From an uncultured Bacteroidales bacterium (GTDB taxonomy: Bacteria > Bacteroidota > Bacteroidia > Bacteroidales > Bacteroidaceae), in contig CACWIN010000001.1 in NCBI GenBank assembly GCA_902760965.1, positions 83,686-147,685 on the forward strand: a DNA stretch of 64,000 bases, given 5' to 3'. Below, in pieces: positions 8,051 through 17,539 of the stretch (the first letter of the stretch is position 1; every line of letters begins with the position of its first letter). The position numbers and the translations under genes were made by a program. The notes under the pieces are model-generated. The model did not search any database, was not told the origin of the DNA, and saw nothing but the letters and a program-made list of their open reading frames with translations.

Positions 8051-9295
8051 TCAGGGAATAAGCAGCGAAGAGTCGCCGTAACTGAGGAAACGGAAACCGT
8101 TGTCCAAGGCGTAGCGATAGATCTTTTTCCAGTCGCCGTTTACAAAGGCCGATACCAGCAACAGCAGAGTGCTCTGGGGCTGGTGGAAATTGGTAACCAT
8201 CATCTTTACGATGTGGTACCTGTACCCCGGTGCTATGATAATCTGAGTGCTGGTCTTAAGCACATCTATATGGTGGCGATCCAGATAATCCAGTATATAT
8301 TGCAGCGCTTGAACCGATGTCATTGTGGGATTGGTCTCATACGGAGTCCATTGGTTAACGTGCATATCCTCCTCAGTTGCATCGGGATGGGTGCTAAGAT
8401 AGACACCTATATAATAAAGGCTCTCTATGGTGCGGACCGATGTGGTACCAACAGCAATAGTCTCACCGCCATGAGCAATCAGTTTCTCAATGGTGCTGCG
8501 ACGCACCGCAATGAACTCAGTATGCATCTCATGCCCACTGATCTCCTCCGATTTTACCGGCCGGAATGTACCCGCACCAACATGCAGGGTCAGTTCCTCA
8601 CGGTCAATCCCATGAGCATCCAGATCACGGAGCACCCGCTCAGTAAAATGCAGTCCGGCAGTAGGAGCCGCCACACTACCCTTAATCTTGGAATAAACGG
8701 TCTGATATGTAGTCTTGTCACTCTCCTGTGATTCGCGGTTCAGGTATGGAGGAATAGGTATCTCACCCACAGCCTCAAGCAGCTCGGCCCAGCTTACGCC
8801 GCCGTCCCACTTAAAGTCAATCCTGTGGCTGGTTCCATGCATAGGCCCACGCTGAGCGGTAAGAGTAACCGTCTTGCCGGCAACCTGAACGGTGTTGCTA
8901 AGGATTGGAGTATCATCCTTCCAGCGTTTGAGGTTACCCACCAGACAGTACCAGCTGCAAGATGAAGTCTGAGTAAACATAACCTGATAATCCGACGGAT
9001 CTGCCGGCTCCAGCAGGAAAATCTCAATCAGAGCCCCCGTTGACTTGGGGCCGCCGGTAGCCTCCTTACGGAAATGCAGACGGGCCTGAATCACCTTGGT
9101 GTTATTGAACACCATCAGAGCCCCTGAGGGCAGATACTGGGGCAAGTTACGGAACACATCCTCACTAACCTTCCCATGCCTGTACAGCAACAGCTTTGAA
9201 CTGTCCCTCTCAGCCAGCGGAAACTTAGCGATCCTCTCATCCGGAAGCTCATAATTGAACTCAGCAATCCTGATATGTTTAACGTTCTCCTCCAT
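8051..9295 (-). CDS. queA: S-adenosylmethionine:tRNA ribosyltransferase-isomerase
   Basis: QueA transfers the ribose of S-adenosylmethionine to 7-aminomethyl-deazaguanine in tRNA to make epoxyqueuosine. Family segments are seen throughout: NYELPDERIAKFPLAERDSS at the start, MVFNNTKVIQARL, GEIPIPPYLNRE, TVYSKIKGSVAAPTAGLHFT, HVGAGTFRPVK and NFHQPQSTLLLLVSAF. The 414-residue length is longer than E. coli QueA (about 356) but usual for Bacteroidales. The ATG lies 9 nt from a good promoter box. It is convergent with the broken sensor gene, whose stop is 2 nt away. Confidence 0.96.
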   Translation of the reverse strand: MEENVKHIRIAEFNYELPDERIAKFPLAERDSSKLLLYRHGKVSEDVFRNLPQYLPSGALMVFNNTKVIQARLHFRKEATGGPKSTGALIEIFLLEPADPSDYQVMFTQTSSCSWYCLVGNLKRWKDDTPILSNTVQVAGKTVTLTAQRGPMHGTSHRIDFKWDGGVSWAELLEAVGEIPIPPYLNRESQESDKTTYQTVYSKIKGSVAAPTAGLHFTERVLRDLDAHGIDREELTLHVGAGTFRPVKSEEISGHEMHTEFIAVRRSTIEKLIAHGGETIAVGTTSVRTIESLYYIGVYLSTHPDATEEDMHVNQWTPYETNPTMTSVQALQYILDYLDRHHIDVLKTSTQIIIAPGYRYHIVKMMVTNFHQPQSTLLLLVSAFVNGDWKKIYRYALDNGFRFLSYGDSSLLIP

Positions 9296-9303
9296 TCGGA
9301 CCG

Positions 9304-9311
9304 CAAAGGTA
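9304..9311 (-). promoter_or_regulatory. -7 promoter box for queA
   Basis: TACCTTTG on the minus strand, a full match to TAnnTTTG, ending 8 nt upstream of the queA ATG, implying a very short leader. Confidence 0.5.
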
Positions 9312-9327
9312 AAGAAAGAATTGAAAA

Positions 9328-10014
9328 CTAGAGAGCAAGCGCCAGTGTAAAAACCGAGATTCTGACATCAGGCACAGCCAAAACAATAGTATCAATCAAA
9401 GAGCATAGCGTAGCCCCCGTAGTCATAACGTCGTCAACAACCAGGATATGCCTGCCACGCAAAGGCTCACAGTCAGACACCTTGAACAGACCCTGAGCGT
9501 TACCCCACCGCTGAAACTTGCCAAGCGTAGCCTGACGCGTACGGTCCTCATCACGTATGACCGAACCCGTCACGACAGGCAATCCCGTTACCTGACTTAT
9601 GCCCTGAGCTATATACATGCATTGGTTATACCCTCTCTGCTTTTCTTTTGAGCGGGTTAAAGGAAGAGGCACTATGCAGTCAACACCTTGAAAGAATCCT
9701 TTAGGCATCAACTTTTCGGCACCTATCCGGGCCAACCAGGAACCCACCTCCGGATGATTCCAGTATTTAAGATGAAACAGTATATGGCGGTAATCACTCT
9801 CACGATCGTAATGAATGACCGATGAAGCCCTGACCACCTTACTGTTAGTCAACAATATGCGTTCTGCCGGACTGATACCGTCGGGCTTATAATCCATGAA
9901 CGGCATAGAAAGATAACAGGCAACACACAGATGGATTTCGGCCGTATCAAGCCTCCTGCCGCACACCTTGCAATAACGTGGCAGCACAAAATCCAATACT
10001 CTTTTCCAGAACAT
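9328..10014 (-). CDS. ComF-family phosphoribosyltransferase-like protein
   Basis: A 228-residue protein with an N-terminal CxxC...CxxC zinc-type motif (CKVCGRRL, HLCVACYL) followed by a PRTase domain with the PRPP loop ILVVDDVMTTGATL near residue 195. This is the ComF/GntX/amidophosphoribosyltransferase-like family; ComF assists DNA uptake in transformable bacteria, but in Bacteroidetes the role is not established. The ATG at 10014 is preferred over a TTG at 10026 that would overlap recX. It follows recX and prmC on the same strand. Confidence 0.85.
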   Translation of the reverse strand: MFWKRVLDFVLPRYCKVCGRRLDTAEIHLCVACYLSMPFMDYKPDGISPAERILLTNSKVVRASSVIHYDRESDYRHILFHLKYWNHPEVGSWLARIGAEKLMPKGFFQGVDCIVPLPLTRSKEKQRGYNQCMYIAQGISQVTGLPVVTGSVIRDEDRTRQATLGKFQRWGNAQGLFKVSDCEPLRGRHILVVDDVMTTGATLCSLIDTIVLAVPDVRISVFTLALAL

Positions 10015-10022
10015 CAATCTTG

Positions 10023-10490
10023 TCAAAAGGAGTCCGGACCGTCATTAAAATCCAGCATCTTGCTGACCAGTGCCGGCTCAAATCCGCGTCCACAGACTGT
10101 TTTCATGGTTTTCATTTTACGCTCATACTCCGTAGCGCCTTTTGTAACACGGTATCGGGACTTTACGACATCCCTGAGTGATGTCATATATTCATCCTCA
10201 TCAATTGTTTGGAGTGCGTCGGTTGCCACATCCTTTGGTATGCGTTTCTGCCACAGAGCCTGTGCAATCTTTTTTCGGCCCCATTTGGCAAAACGTACCT
10301 TGTCATGAACAAGAGCACGCGCATAACGCGCCTCATCAATATACCCTTCCTTGACAAGATGATTTATTACACGGTCTATATCTGCACTCTCCACATTACG
10401 TCTCTCAAGCATTGCCCTGACTTCGGTACAGCAATGCTCGGCTCCCGAACAATACCGTTCGGCAATTGTCTTAATCTCGGGTTCTGTCAT
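10023..10490 (-). CDS. recX: RecX-family regulator of RecA
   Basis: A 155-residue helical protein with the RecX repeat signatures: INHLVKEGYIDEARYARALVHDK, then FAKWGRKKIAQALWQKRIP and, near the end, MKTVCGRGFEPALVSKMLDF. RecX binds along RecA filaments and limits recombinase activity. The start overlaps the prmC stop (ATGA), so the two are translationally coupled. Spacing to the ComF-like gene is 8 nt. Confidence 0.9.
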   Translation of the reverse strand: MTEPEIKTIAERYCSGAEHCCTEVRAMLERRNVESADIDRVINHLVKEGYIDEARYARALVHDKVRFAKWGRKKIAQALWQKRIPKDVATDALQTIDEDEYMTSLRDVVKSRYRVTKGATEYERKMKTMKTVCGRGFEPALVSKMLDFNDGPDSF

Positions 10491-11320
10491 AGTATAGCTT
10501 TTATCATACGTTGTTTTCCAAATATGTCACTGCGCAGTTCAACATCATGGTAACCTGCTTCAATAAGCAGCGTTTCCATTGCCTGCGCCTTTAACGGATT
10601 TATCTCAAAATACAGACTGCCGCCTGTTTTCAGGGCCCGCCTACCTAATTCCGCTACGGCACGGTAATACAGCAACGGATCATTGTCCTGCACAAACAGA
10701 GCAAGATGCGGTTCATAGTCAAGCACCGTACTCTCCATTTGAGCCTTCTCGGACTCCATTACATACGGCGGATTGCTTACTATCACGTCAAAACAGTATT
10801 CCTGTTCCGGCACTTTAAGAATATCCACCTTGCTGAACACAACATCAGTACCATTCAAACTGTTGTTGAAACGTGCAACTTGTAGAGCGTCATCACTTAT
10901 ATCCCACCCCTGAACCTTGCAACCTTTCAAATTGTGAGCCAATGTTACGGCAATGCACCCGCTCCCGGTACCCACATCCAGCAGACTCCCGGAATCCGGA
11001 CAATCCCGTGCCACCCACTCCACCAACTCGGCCGTTTCTGGCCTTGGAATAAGCACACGTTTGTCAACCTTGAACTGCAAGCCGCAAAACGGAGCCCACC
11101 CAATTACATATTGTAAAGGTTCGCCCTTCTTAAGGCGGTCCAATGCGTCAAACAAACGGGCATCCCGTTCACTGTCATCGGGCAGGGACTCTTTTGTGTA
11201 AAAAGAAAGAGCACTCACACCAAGCAATTCGGTGCAAAGCGCCCTTTTGACTGTTTCAAGCTCCAAAGCGTCAAAACACCCTTTCAAAGAATCATCTATT
11301 AACGCTCCAAGCCTTTTCAT
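10487..11320 (-). CDS. prmC: Peptide chain release factor N5-glutamine methyltransferase
   Basis: PrmC methylates the GGQ glutamine of release factors 1 and 2. The 277-residue protein has a helical N-terminal domain (about 1-80) and a Rossmann methyltransferase domain with SAM motif LLDVGTGSGCIAVTLAH and the diagnostic catalytic NPPYV, followed by ALFVQDNDPLLYYR. Length and motifs are normal. It starts the prmC-recX-comF group and lies 4 nt after the small lipoprotein gene. Confidence 0.95.
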   Translation of the reverse strand: MKRLGALIDDSLKGCFDALELETVKRALCTELLGVSALSFYTKESLPDDSERDARLFDALDRLKKGEPLQYVIGWAPFCGLQFKVDKRVLIPRPETAELVEWVARDCPDSGSLLDVGTGSGCIAVTLAHNLKGCKVQGWDISDDALQVARFNNSLNGTDVVFSKVDILKVPEQEYCFDVIVSNPPYVMESEKAQMESTVLDYEPHLALFVQDNDPLLYYRAVAELGRRALKTGGSLYFEINPLKAQAMETLLIEAGYHDVELRSDIFGKQRMIKAIL

Positions 11321-11324
11321 CCTG

Positions 11325-11744
11325 TTACGGATTTATCTTTACTGACCCTGAGGCCGATGCAGAACCTTTCATGGATGTATTTACATCGCCCATGGTATAA
11401 CTGAAACTGGCAGTCATAGTAATATTGTATGTGCCGTTTGTAGAAAATGTACAAGTAAGCTCTGGGGCATCAGGAATAGAACTGGCTCCACTCTCACGTC
11501 TTGCACTTGATTGACGGTCAAAATCATCATTTCCTCTAATTTTCCAGCGATATACAGCATTGTTTATCCTGTTACCAGGTTCTTTAATCTCAACTGTCAA
11601 CACAACAGGCTGGCCTACCTTTGGATTGGGAGTCTTGCAGTATATCTTACCGTAAACCGGAGGATATGCATACTCCTCCTTTTTGCAACCGGCAAACATG
11701 AACAGTAATGCCATTAAAGTCAATGTCAGATTTATCCTTTTCAT
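11325..11744 (-). CDS. Small lipoprotein with a PKD/Ig-like domain, function unknown
   Basis: A 139-residue precursor with an SpII signal (MALLFMFAGCKKEE; lipidated Cys about residue 20). The mature part (NPKVGQPVVLTVEIKEPGNR, YRWKIRGNDD, TCTFSTNGTYNITMTASF) has the pattern of a single PKD/Ig-like beta sandwich, a fold often used for surface or periplasmic binding. The two Lys after the Cys give no surface-export signal of the SDDDD type. The ATG at 11744 is preferred over the TTG at 11750. It follows deoD by 2 nt. Specific function is unknown. Confidence 0.7.
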   Translation of the reverse strand: MKRINLTLTLMALLFMFAGCKKEEYAYPPVYGKIYCKTPNPKVGQPVVLTVEIKEPGNRINNAVYRWKIRGNDDFDRQSSARRESGASSIPDAPELTCTFSTNGTYNITMTASFSYTMGDVNTSMKGSASASGSVKINP

Positions 11745-11746
11745 AT

Positions 11747-12460
11747 TCAAGCAATTTCAAGTGCTACATCCATCATATTTGTAAAGCTTGACCTGCGCTC
11801 CTCAACCGATGCAAACTTTCTGTGTACCAACTGGTCCGATATGGTACAAATGGTCAGTGCCTTCTTACCCGCAGCTGCGGCATTTATATAAAGGCCCGAT
11901 GATTCCATCTCAACGGCCTTGACTCCAAACCTGCCCCATTTCATCTGACGGTTTGACTCGTCATAAAACACATCGGCACTGTAAATGTTACCCACCTGGA
12001 AGGGATATCCCTTGGCTCGTGCCACATTCACGGCTGCTTCAAGAAGATCAAAGTCTGCTATAGGAGCAAAACGGGCAGGGAATCCATACTGATGTCCGTA
12101 ATCGGAATCAGTGCAGGCGGCCTGGGCAAAGAGCATATCGCCAATCTGCATGTCTTCGCTTAAGGCACCGGCAGTACCCACCCTGATAATACGCTCAACA
12201 TCAAAAAAGTTGAACAGCTCATAAGAGTAGATTCCTATTGACGGGATACCCATGCCATGCCCCTGCACGGAGATACGCTTTCCCTTGTAGGTTCCTGTAT
12301 ATCCAAGCATTCCGCGGACTTCGTTGTAAAGCACCGGATTTTCCAGATATCTCTCAGCAATGAACTTGGCACGCAACGGGTCACCGCACATTATCACGGT
12401 CTTGGCAACCTGATCATACTGGGCATGAATATGCGCAGTTGGGGTATCTTGCTTACTCAT
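11747..12460 (-). CDS. deoD: Purine-nucleoside phosphorylase, DeoD type
   Basis: Hexameric purine nucleoside phosphorylase that splits purine (deoxy)nucleosides with phosphate for salvage. The 237-residue sequence has the phosphate-binding MCGDPLRAKFIAERYL, GHGMGIPSIGIYSYEL, RVGTAGAL and the nucleoside-binding VEMESSGLYINAA followed by TICTISDQLV. All are diagnostic of the DeoD (trimer-of-dimers) family. It sits between purN and the small lipoprotein, with short spacers that suggest a shared transcript with purN. Confidence 0.95.
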   Translation of the reverse strand: MSKQDTPTAHIHAQYDQVAKTVIMCGDPLRAKFIAERYLENPVLYNEVRGMLGYTGTYKGKRISVQGHGMGIPSIGIYSYELFNFFDVERIIRVGTAGALSEDMQIGDMLFAQAACTDSDYGHQYGFPARFAPIADFDLLEAAVNVARAKGYPFQVGNIYSADVFYDESNRQMKWGRFGVKAVEMESSGLYINAAAAGKKALTICTISDQLVHRKFASVEERRSSFTNMMDVALEIA

Positions 12461-12463
12461 ACT

Positions 12464-13135
12464 TTAAATTTTTTCTTCAAGAGGAGGTGATACGATGCAC
12501 CCCTCAATATAATCTATCTTTTTAACCTTATCTTGAGCGGGAGCCACAAATACCTTATGACCTGTGGTTGAGACACGTCCCTCAGCATACCACTGCAGAG
12601 CCTGCGGAAATATACGGTGCTCCATGCGGTGTATCTGTGCCTCAAGTTCATCAACGGTACCGTTTATCGGTACAGCAGCCTGTATAATTACAGGACCAGC
12701 ATCAAGTTCAAGGGTTACCAGATGTACCGAACAACCCGTAATCCTCACGCCGTGCTCATACGCATCAACTATGGCAGTGGCACCCTTGAAACTAGGCAGC
12801 AACGCGGGATGCAGATTAAGTATGCGGCCCGAGTAAGCGTTGATGAACACCTCACTCAGTATGCGCATCCAACCGGCAAGCGCAATGGTATCAACATCAT
12901 ACTTTTTCAATGTCTCAACCACAAGCGCGTCATATTCAGCGCGGTTGCGATGCCCCTTTGAGGGCACAATCTCTACCGGCACGCCCAGACGGTGGGCACG
13001 CTCAATCACGCCGGCATCAGGTTTGTTTGTCAAAACCACTCTTACATCAGCATCAAGCCTCCCAGCCTGCACAGCCTCAATTATAGCCTGCGCGTTGGTT
13101 CCGTTGGCCGATGCCAGTATCGCTAATCGTATCAT
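12464..13135 (-). CDS. purN: Phosphoribosylglycinamide formyltransferase
   Basis: Third step of de novo purine synthesis: transfer of formyl from 10-formyl-THF to GAR. The sequence has the N-terminal IRLAILASANGTNAQAI loop, ALAGWMRIL, the catalytic NLHPALLPSFKG region and TGCSVHLVTLELDAGPVIIQ. The ATG at 13135 gives 223 residues; the GTG at 13141 lies inside the promoter box. That box ends 5 nt before the ATG, so the transcript is probably leaderless. First gene of a purN-deoD unit. Confidence 0.95.
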   Translation of the reverse strand: MIRLAILASANGTNAQAIIEAVQAGRLDADVRVVLTNKPDAGVIERAHRLGVPVEIVPSKGHRNRAEYDALVVETLKKYDVDTIALAGWMRILSEVFINAYSGRILNLHPALLPSFKGATAIVDAYEHGVRITGCSVHLVTLELDAGPVIIQAAVPINGTVDELEAQIHRMEHRIFPQALQWYAEGRVSTTGHKVFVAPAQDKVKKIDYIEGCIVSPPLEEKI

Positions 13136-13140
13136 AGTCA

Positions 13141-13148
13141 CAAAGGTA
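13141..13148 (-). promoter_or_regulatory. -7 promoter box for purN
   Basis: TACCTTTG on the minus strand, full match to TAnnTTTG, with its last base 5 nt upstream of the purN ATG. It rules out the upstream GTG as start and predicts a leaderless mRNA. Confidence 0.5.
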
Positions 13149-13151
13149 AAT

Positions 13152-13188
13152 AAAAAAGGCGCGCGAAAAATCTTCGCGCGCCTTTTTT
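13152..13188 (-). terminator. Rho-independent terminator after groEL
   Basis: A 10-bp GC-rich stem GGCGCGCGAA / TTCGCGCGCC (13158-13167 with 13173-13182) is flanked by six A and six T, so it can work in both directions. It lies between the groEL stop and the purN promoter. Confidence 0.9.
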
Positions 13189-13201
13189 CGTCTCAGAGCT
13201 A

Positions 13202-14854
<1,653 letters not shown>

Positions 14855-15130
14855 TTATTTTTCAACCACGGCCAGAACGTCGCTCTGGCGCATAATCAGA
14901 TATTTTGTTCCCTCAACTTCAAGCTCTGTGCCTGAATACTTGCCATACAGGACCTGGTCACCCTTCTTGAGAACCATTGCCTCATCCTTGGTGCCGTTTC
15001 CTACTGCAATAACCTCACCCTTAAGGGGTTTCTCTTTTGCTGTATCGGGGATAATAATGCCACCGATGGTCTTCTCCTCGGCTGCTGCCGGAAGAATCAG
15101 AACGCGGTCTGCTAACGGTTTGATGTTCAT
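14855..15130 (-). CDS. groES: Co-chaperonin GroES
   Basis: 10-kDa lid of the GroEL chamber. [20 protein letters not shown], the mobile loop [14 protein letters not shown] and [14 protein letters not shown] are all canonical; 91 residues is normal. First gene of the groES-groEL operon, with a 140-nt upstream region that has no good TAnnTTTG box but contains a sigma-54-like element. Confidence 0.98.
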   Translation of the reverse strand: MNIKPLADRVLILPAAAEEKTIGGIIIPDTAKEKPLKGEVIAVGNGTKDEAMVLKKGDQVLYGKYSGTELEVEGTKYLIMRQSDVLAVVEK

Positions 15131-15192
15131 TGTTATATTGTTTTTGAGTTATTAATTCTGTCACAAAGCCCCTTATCGGGCAATACAGTCAG

Positions 15193-15208
15193 TGCATAAA
15201 ACATGCCA
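15193..15208 (-). promoter_or_regulatory. Candidate sigma-54 (-24/-12) promoter upstream of groES
   Basis: The minus strand reads TGGCATGTTTTATGCA, matching the RpoN consensus TGGCAYRNNNNTTGCW at all informative positions but one (A for T at the start of TTGC). The GG and GC dinucleotides are correctly spaced. It lies about 63 nt upstream of the groES ATG. It is part of an inverted pair TGCCAAAC/GTTTGGCA across 15204-15254, which could instead be a regulator site. Confidence 0.3.
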
Positions 15209-15270
15209 AACCGCCATTCGGGTTCAATGTGTCACCCGTTATGACAGTTTGGCACAACTTTATACGTTTC

Positions 15271-16047
15271 TTATCTGACATTCTCTGCCAGATACCTTAA
15301 CAGGCTATCGGCCGAGAGATCACGCTGGAATGAGCCCTTGTGGAATACAGTAATCTGTCCGGTCTCTTCGGACACCACCACTGCCAATGCATTGGTCTTT
15401 TCGGATATACCCATGGCTGAACGGTGGCGCAGACCAAACTCCTTTGGCAGTTCCTCAGACTGGGAGAGCGGAAGTATGCAGGCGGCCGATTCTATGCGGT
15501 CACCCACAATAATCATGGCTCCGTCATGCAGCGGACTGTTCTTAAAGAAAATATTCTCAATCAGGAGCTGGTTGATATTGGCGTTCACCTCCTCGCCGCT
15601 GGCTATCACGTCATGAAGTTCATCGTTCTGACCCAATACAATCAGGGCGCCCTCCTTGTGATGGCTCATATTCTCACATGCCTTTACAATTGGTTCCCAT
15701 TTGCTCAGGTCACCACTGGCATGATGCCTGCGGGTAAGCCAATGGAACAGCTTACGGGTACGGGTAGAGGTACCAATGTCACGGAAAAAGTGACGTATGT
15801 CATCGGCAAACAGGACAATAAGGGCTATAACTCCCACATCGACCAATTTGTCCATCACGGCACCCAACAGTTGCATTTTGAGTACCTGCGACACTATCAT
15901 CCATACAAAGATGAATACCAGAATGCCAATGAACATATTGAGCGATCCTGTTCTCTTCATGAGTTTGTACAGATAGAACAGGAGCAGCGAGACGCTCAGC
16001 ACGTCTATTATGTCCTTGATTCCGAATGAGACGAAGTAGTCTATCAT
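15271..16047 (-). CDS. cdaA: Diadenylate cyclase CdaA (c-di-AMP synthase)
   Basis: Membrane-bound enzyme making cyclic di-AMP from two ATP. The 258-residue protein has three N-terminal transmembrane segments (about 10-30, 36-55 and 60-80) and a DAC domain with the diagnostic DGA at 175-177 (SPLHDGAMIIV) and RHR at 207-209 (FGLRHRSAMGIS). Next to folP, a pairing I know from Bacteroidetes. Separated from folP by a hexamer tandem repeat. Confidence 0.95.
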   Translation of the reverse strand: MIDYFVSFGIKDIIDVLSVSLLLFYLYKLMKRTGSLNMFIGILVFIFVWMIVSQVLKMQLLGAVMDKLVDVGVIALIVLFADDIRHFFRDIGTSTRTRKLFHWLTRRHHASGDLSKWEPIVKACENMSHHKEGALIVLGQNDELHDVIASGEEVNANINQLLIENIFFKNSPLHDGAMIIVGDRIESAACILPLSQSEELPKEFGLRHRSAMGISEKTNALAVVVSEETGQITVFHKGSFQRDLSADSLLRYLAENVR

Positions 16048-16059
16048 ATTTTTAAATCT

Positions 16060-16101
16060 TTGGCGTTGGCTTTGGCGTTGGCCTTGGCCTTGGCGTTGGC
16101 T
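16060..16101. repeat. Seven tandem copies of the hexamer TTGGCN
   Basis: On the plus strand the last base of each unit reads g, t, g, c, c, g, t: seven units of TTGGC plus one variable base, 42 nt in total. It occupies nearly all of the short folP-cdaA spacer and runs into the folP stop codon (16102-16100). Because the unit is six bases, expansion or loss keeps the phase. It has the form of a slippage-prone microsatellite; effect on cdaA translation is unknown. Confidence 0.85.
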
Positions 16102-16870
16102 ATTTATTGTCAGTTAGGGCTTGTACTATTTTCACGGTGTGGACAGCTTCGGCCACATCGTGAACGCGAATCCAGTCGGCACCGTTCATAAGCGCTACGG
16201 TATTCATTGCAATTGTGGCTGGCAGAGCATCATCAGGTGTAATCTTAAGAAGTTTCCACGCCATTGATTTGCGGGAAAGAGCCGACAGAACTGGCAGCCC
16301 GAATTCACGCAACCTTGCCTGGTTGGCCAGAACGGTGTAGTTCTGCTCAACGGTCTTGCCAAATCCGTATCCGGGATCCAGAATCACCTTACTGCCTACA
16401 TCCACACCGGCCTTTTTCATTTTTTCCAGCTTGTTCCCAAAGAACAGCATCATCTCCCCTATTGGATCATCCTTTATGTCCTCCGACCACATAAGCACAT
16501 ACTGCGCACCTGTATCGGCAACCACCTTATACATACTGTCATTGCCACCGTAAACATCATTTATGATACTAACTTTCCACTCACGGACACAGCGCTCAGC
16601 TATATCCGGGCGATAGGTGTCAACTGACAGCAGTATATCCGGGAACTCCGCCCGTATGGAATCAAGTCCCCATTCAAGGCGTTTCATCTCCTCCTCGGCC
16701 GATGCCTGAACGGCATTAGGACGCGTGGAGCAACCGCCAACATCTATTGCATCGGCACCTTGGGAAATCATAGTCCGGACACGTTCAACCAAAGTTGTCT
16801 TGTCCTGAACACGTGACCCGCTCCAAAAGGAGTCAGGGGTCACGTTTATGATTCCCATTATCCTGGCCAT
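16100..16870 (-). CDS. folP: Dihydropteroate synthase
   Basis: Folate pathway enzyme joining p-aminobenzoate to dihydropterin pyrophosphate, the sulfonamide target. Motifs: IMGIINVTPDSFWSGSR at the start, GADAIDVGGCSTRPNA, LLSVDTYRPD, IINDVYGG, ILDPGYGFGKT and LSRKSMAW; it ends IRVHDVAEAV. At 256 residues it is slightly short because it begins almost directly at the first strand. The start is the ATG at 16870, which shares one base with the stop of the SGNH hydrolase gene (TGATG); the GTG in front lies inside that gene. Confidence 0.95.
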   Translation of the reverse strand: MARIMGIINVTPDSFWSGSRVQDKTTLVERVRTMISQGADAIDVGGCSTRPNAVQASAEEEMKRLEWGLDSIRAEFPDILLSVDTYRPDIAERCVREWKVSIINDVYGGNDSMYKVVADTGAQYVLMWSEDIKDDPIGEMMLFFGNKLEKMKKAGVDVGSKVILDPGYGFGKTVEQNYTVLANQARLREFGLPVLSALSRKSMAWKLLKITPDDALPATIAMNTVALMNGADWIRVHDVAEAVHTVKIVQALTDNK

Positions 16871-17538
16871 CACTTCTTTTCGGAGTCAAGGAAAGCCTGG
16901 ATCTGCTCGGCAATCTTTGTCATACCGGCAGCTGTGGGGTGATTCATACGCTTCTCAATACCCTCAACAGCAATTACGGGAACACCGTAGTGCTTGCAGA
17001 TCTCTCTCATTGACTCGCCCAGATTATCACTCATGCCATCATTCAGGAGCGAGTAGATTTTCATCTTGGGATACAGTTTCTTGAGGTTGTCAAGCAGGTA
17101 TGCAAATGCCGGACGATAAAAATAAAGGTCCTCCTTTGTCCAGTCTGAATACTTGTAGTCACCAAAAGGCTCGTGAGTCCAGTCATCGTTTGTACCGCCA
17201 AAAATGAACAGGATATCGGGAGCGCCGATGCAGTTCAGACGGGTCACGAAAGCACGGTCTGAGTAGTCATCGTGATTGTAACCGCGGCAGCAAACGGTAC
17301 TGCCTGACCATGAATCGTTCTTTTCAAGAACCCATCCGTTCTTCTCAATAACCTGAGCCCACCACTGCTGGCTCTGCTCAGTTACACCGCAGAACTGGTT
17401 AGGATAGAATGTGTCATAATACTTGGGCATGGTACCCGTAAAGGTTGAGTAAGAGTCACCCATAACGGAAACCTTTAACTGTGCGGACATGATTCCGCAT
17501 ACAAGAACACTTGCAAATAAAGCTACAAACTTTTTCAT
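16870..17538 (-). CDS. Secreted SGNH/GDSL-family hydrolase
   Basis: A 222-residue protein with a Sec signal peptide (MKKFVALFASVLVCGIMSAQ). Block I is VMGDSYSTF (nucleophile Ser), block III IFGGTNDDW, and the catalytic His is in RMNHPTAAGM. SGNH enzymes are esterases or lipases; some deacetylate sugars or peptidoglycan. Its place between murF and folP invites a wall-related role, but this is only positional. Many Bacteroidetes homologues act on polysaccharide acetyl groups. Confidence 0.85.
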   Translation of the reverse strand: MKKFVALFASVLVCGIMSAQLKVSVMGDSYSTFTGTMPKYYDTFYPNQFCGVTEQSQQWWAQVIEKNGWVLEKNDSWSGSTVCCRGYNHDDYSDRAFVTRLNCIGAPDILFIFGGTNDDWTHEPFGDYKYSDWTKEDLYFYRPAFAYLLDNLKKLYPKMKIYSLLNDGMSDNLGESMREICKHYGVPVIAVEGIEKRMNHPTAAGMTKIAEQIQAFLDSEKK

Positions 17539-17539
17539 A

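Noticed and set aside
9328-10014. comF-like gene as proof of natural competence
   Set aside because: ComF-like phosphoribosyltransferases occur widely in non-competent bacteria and no other competence gene is in the window.
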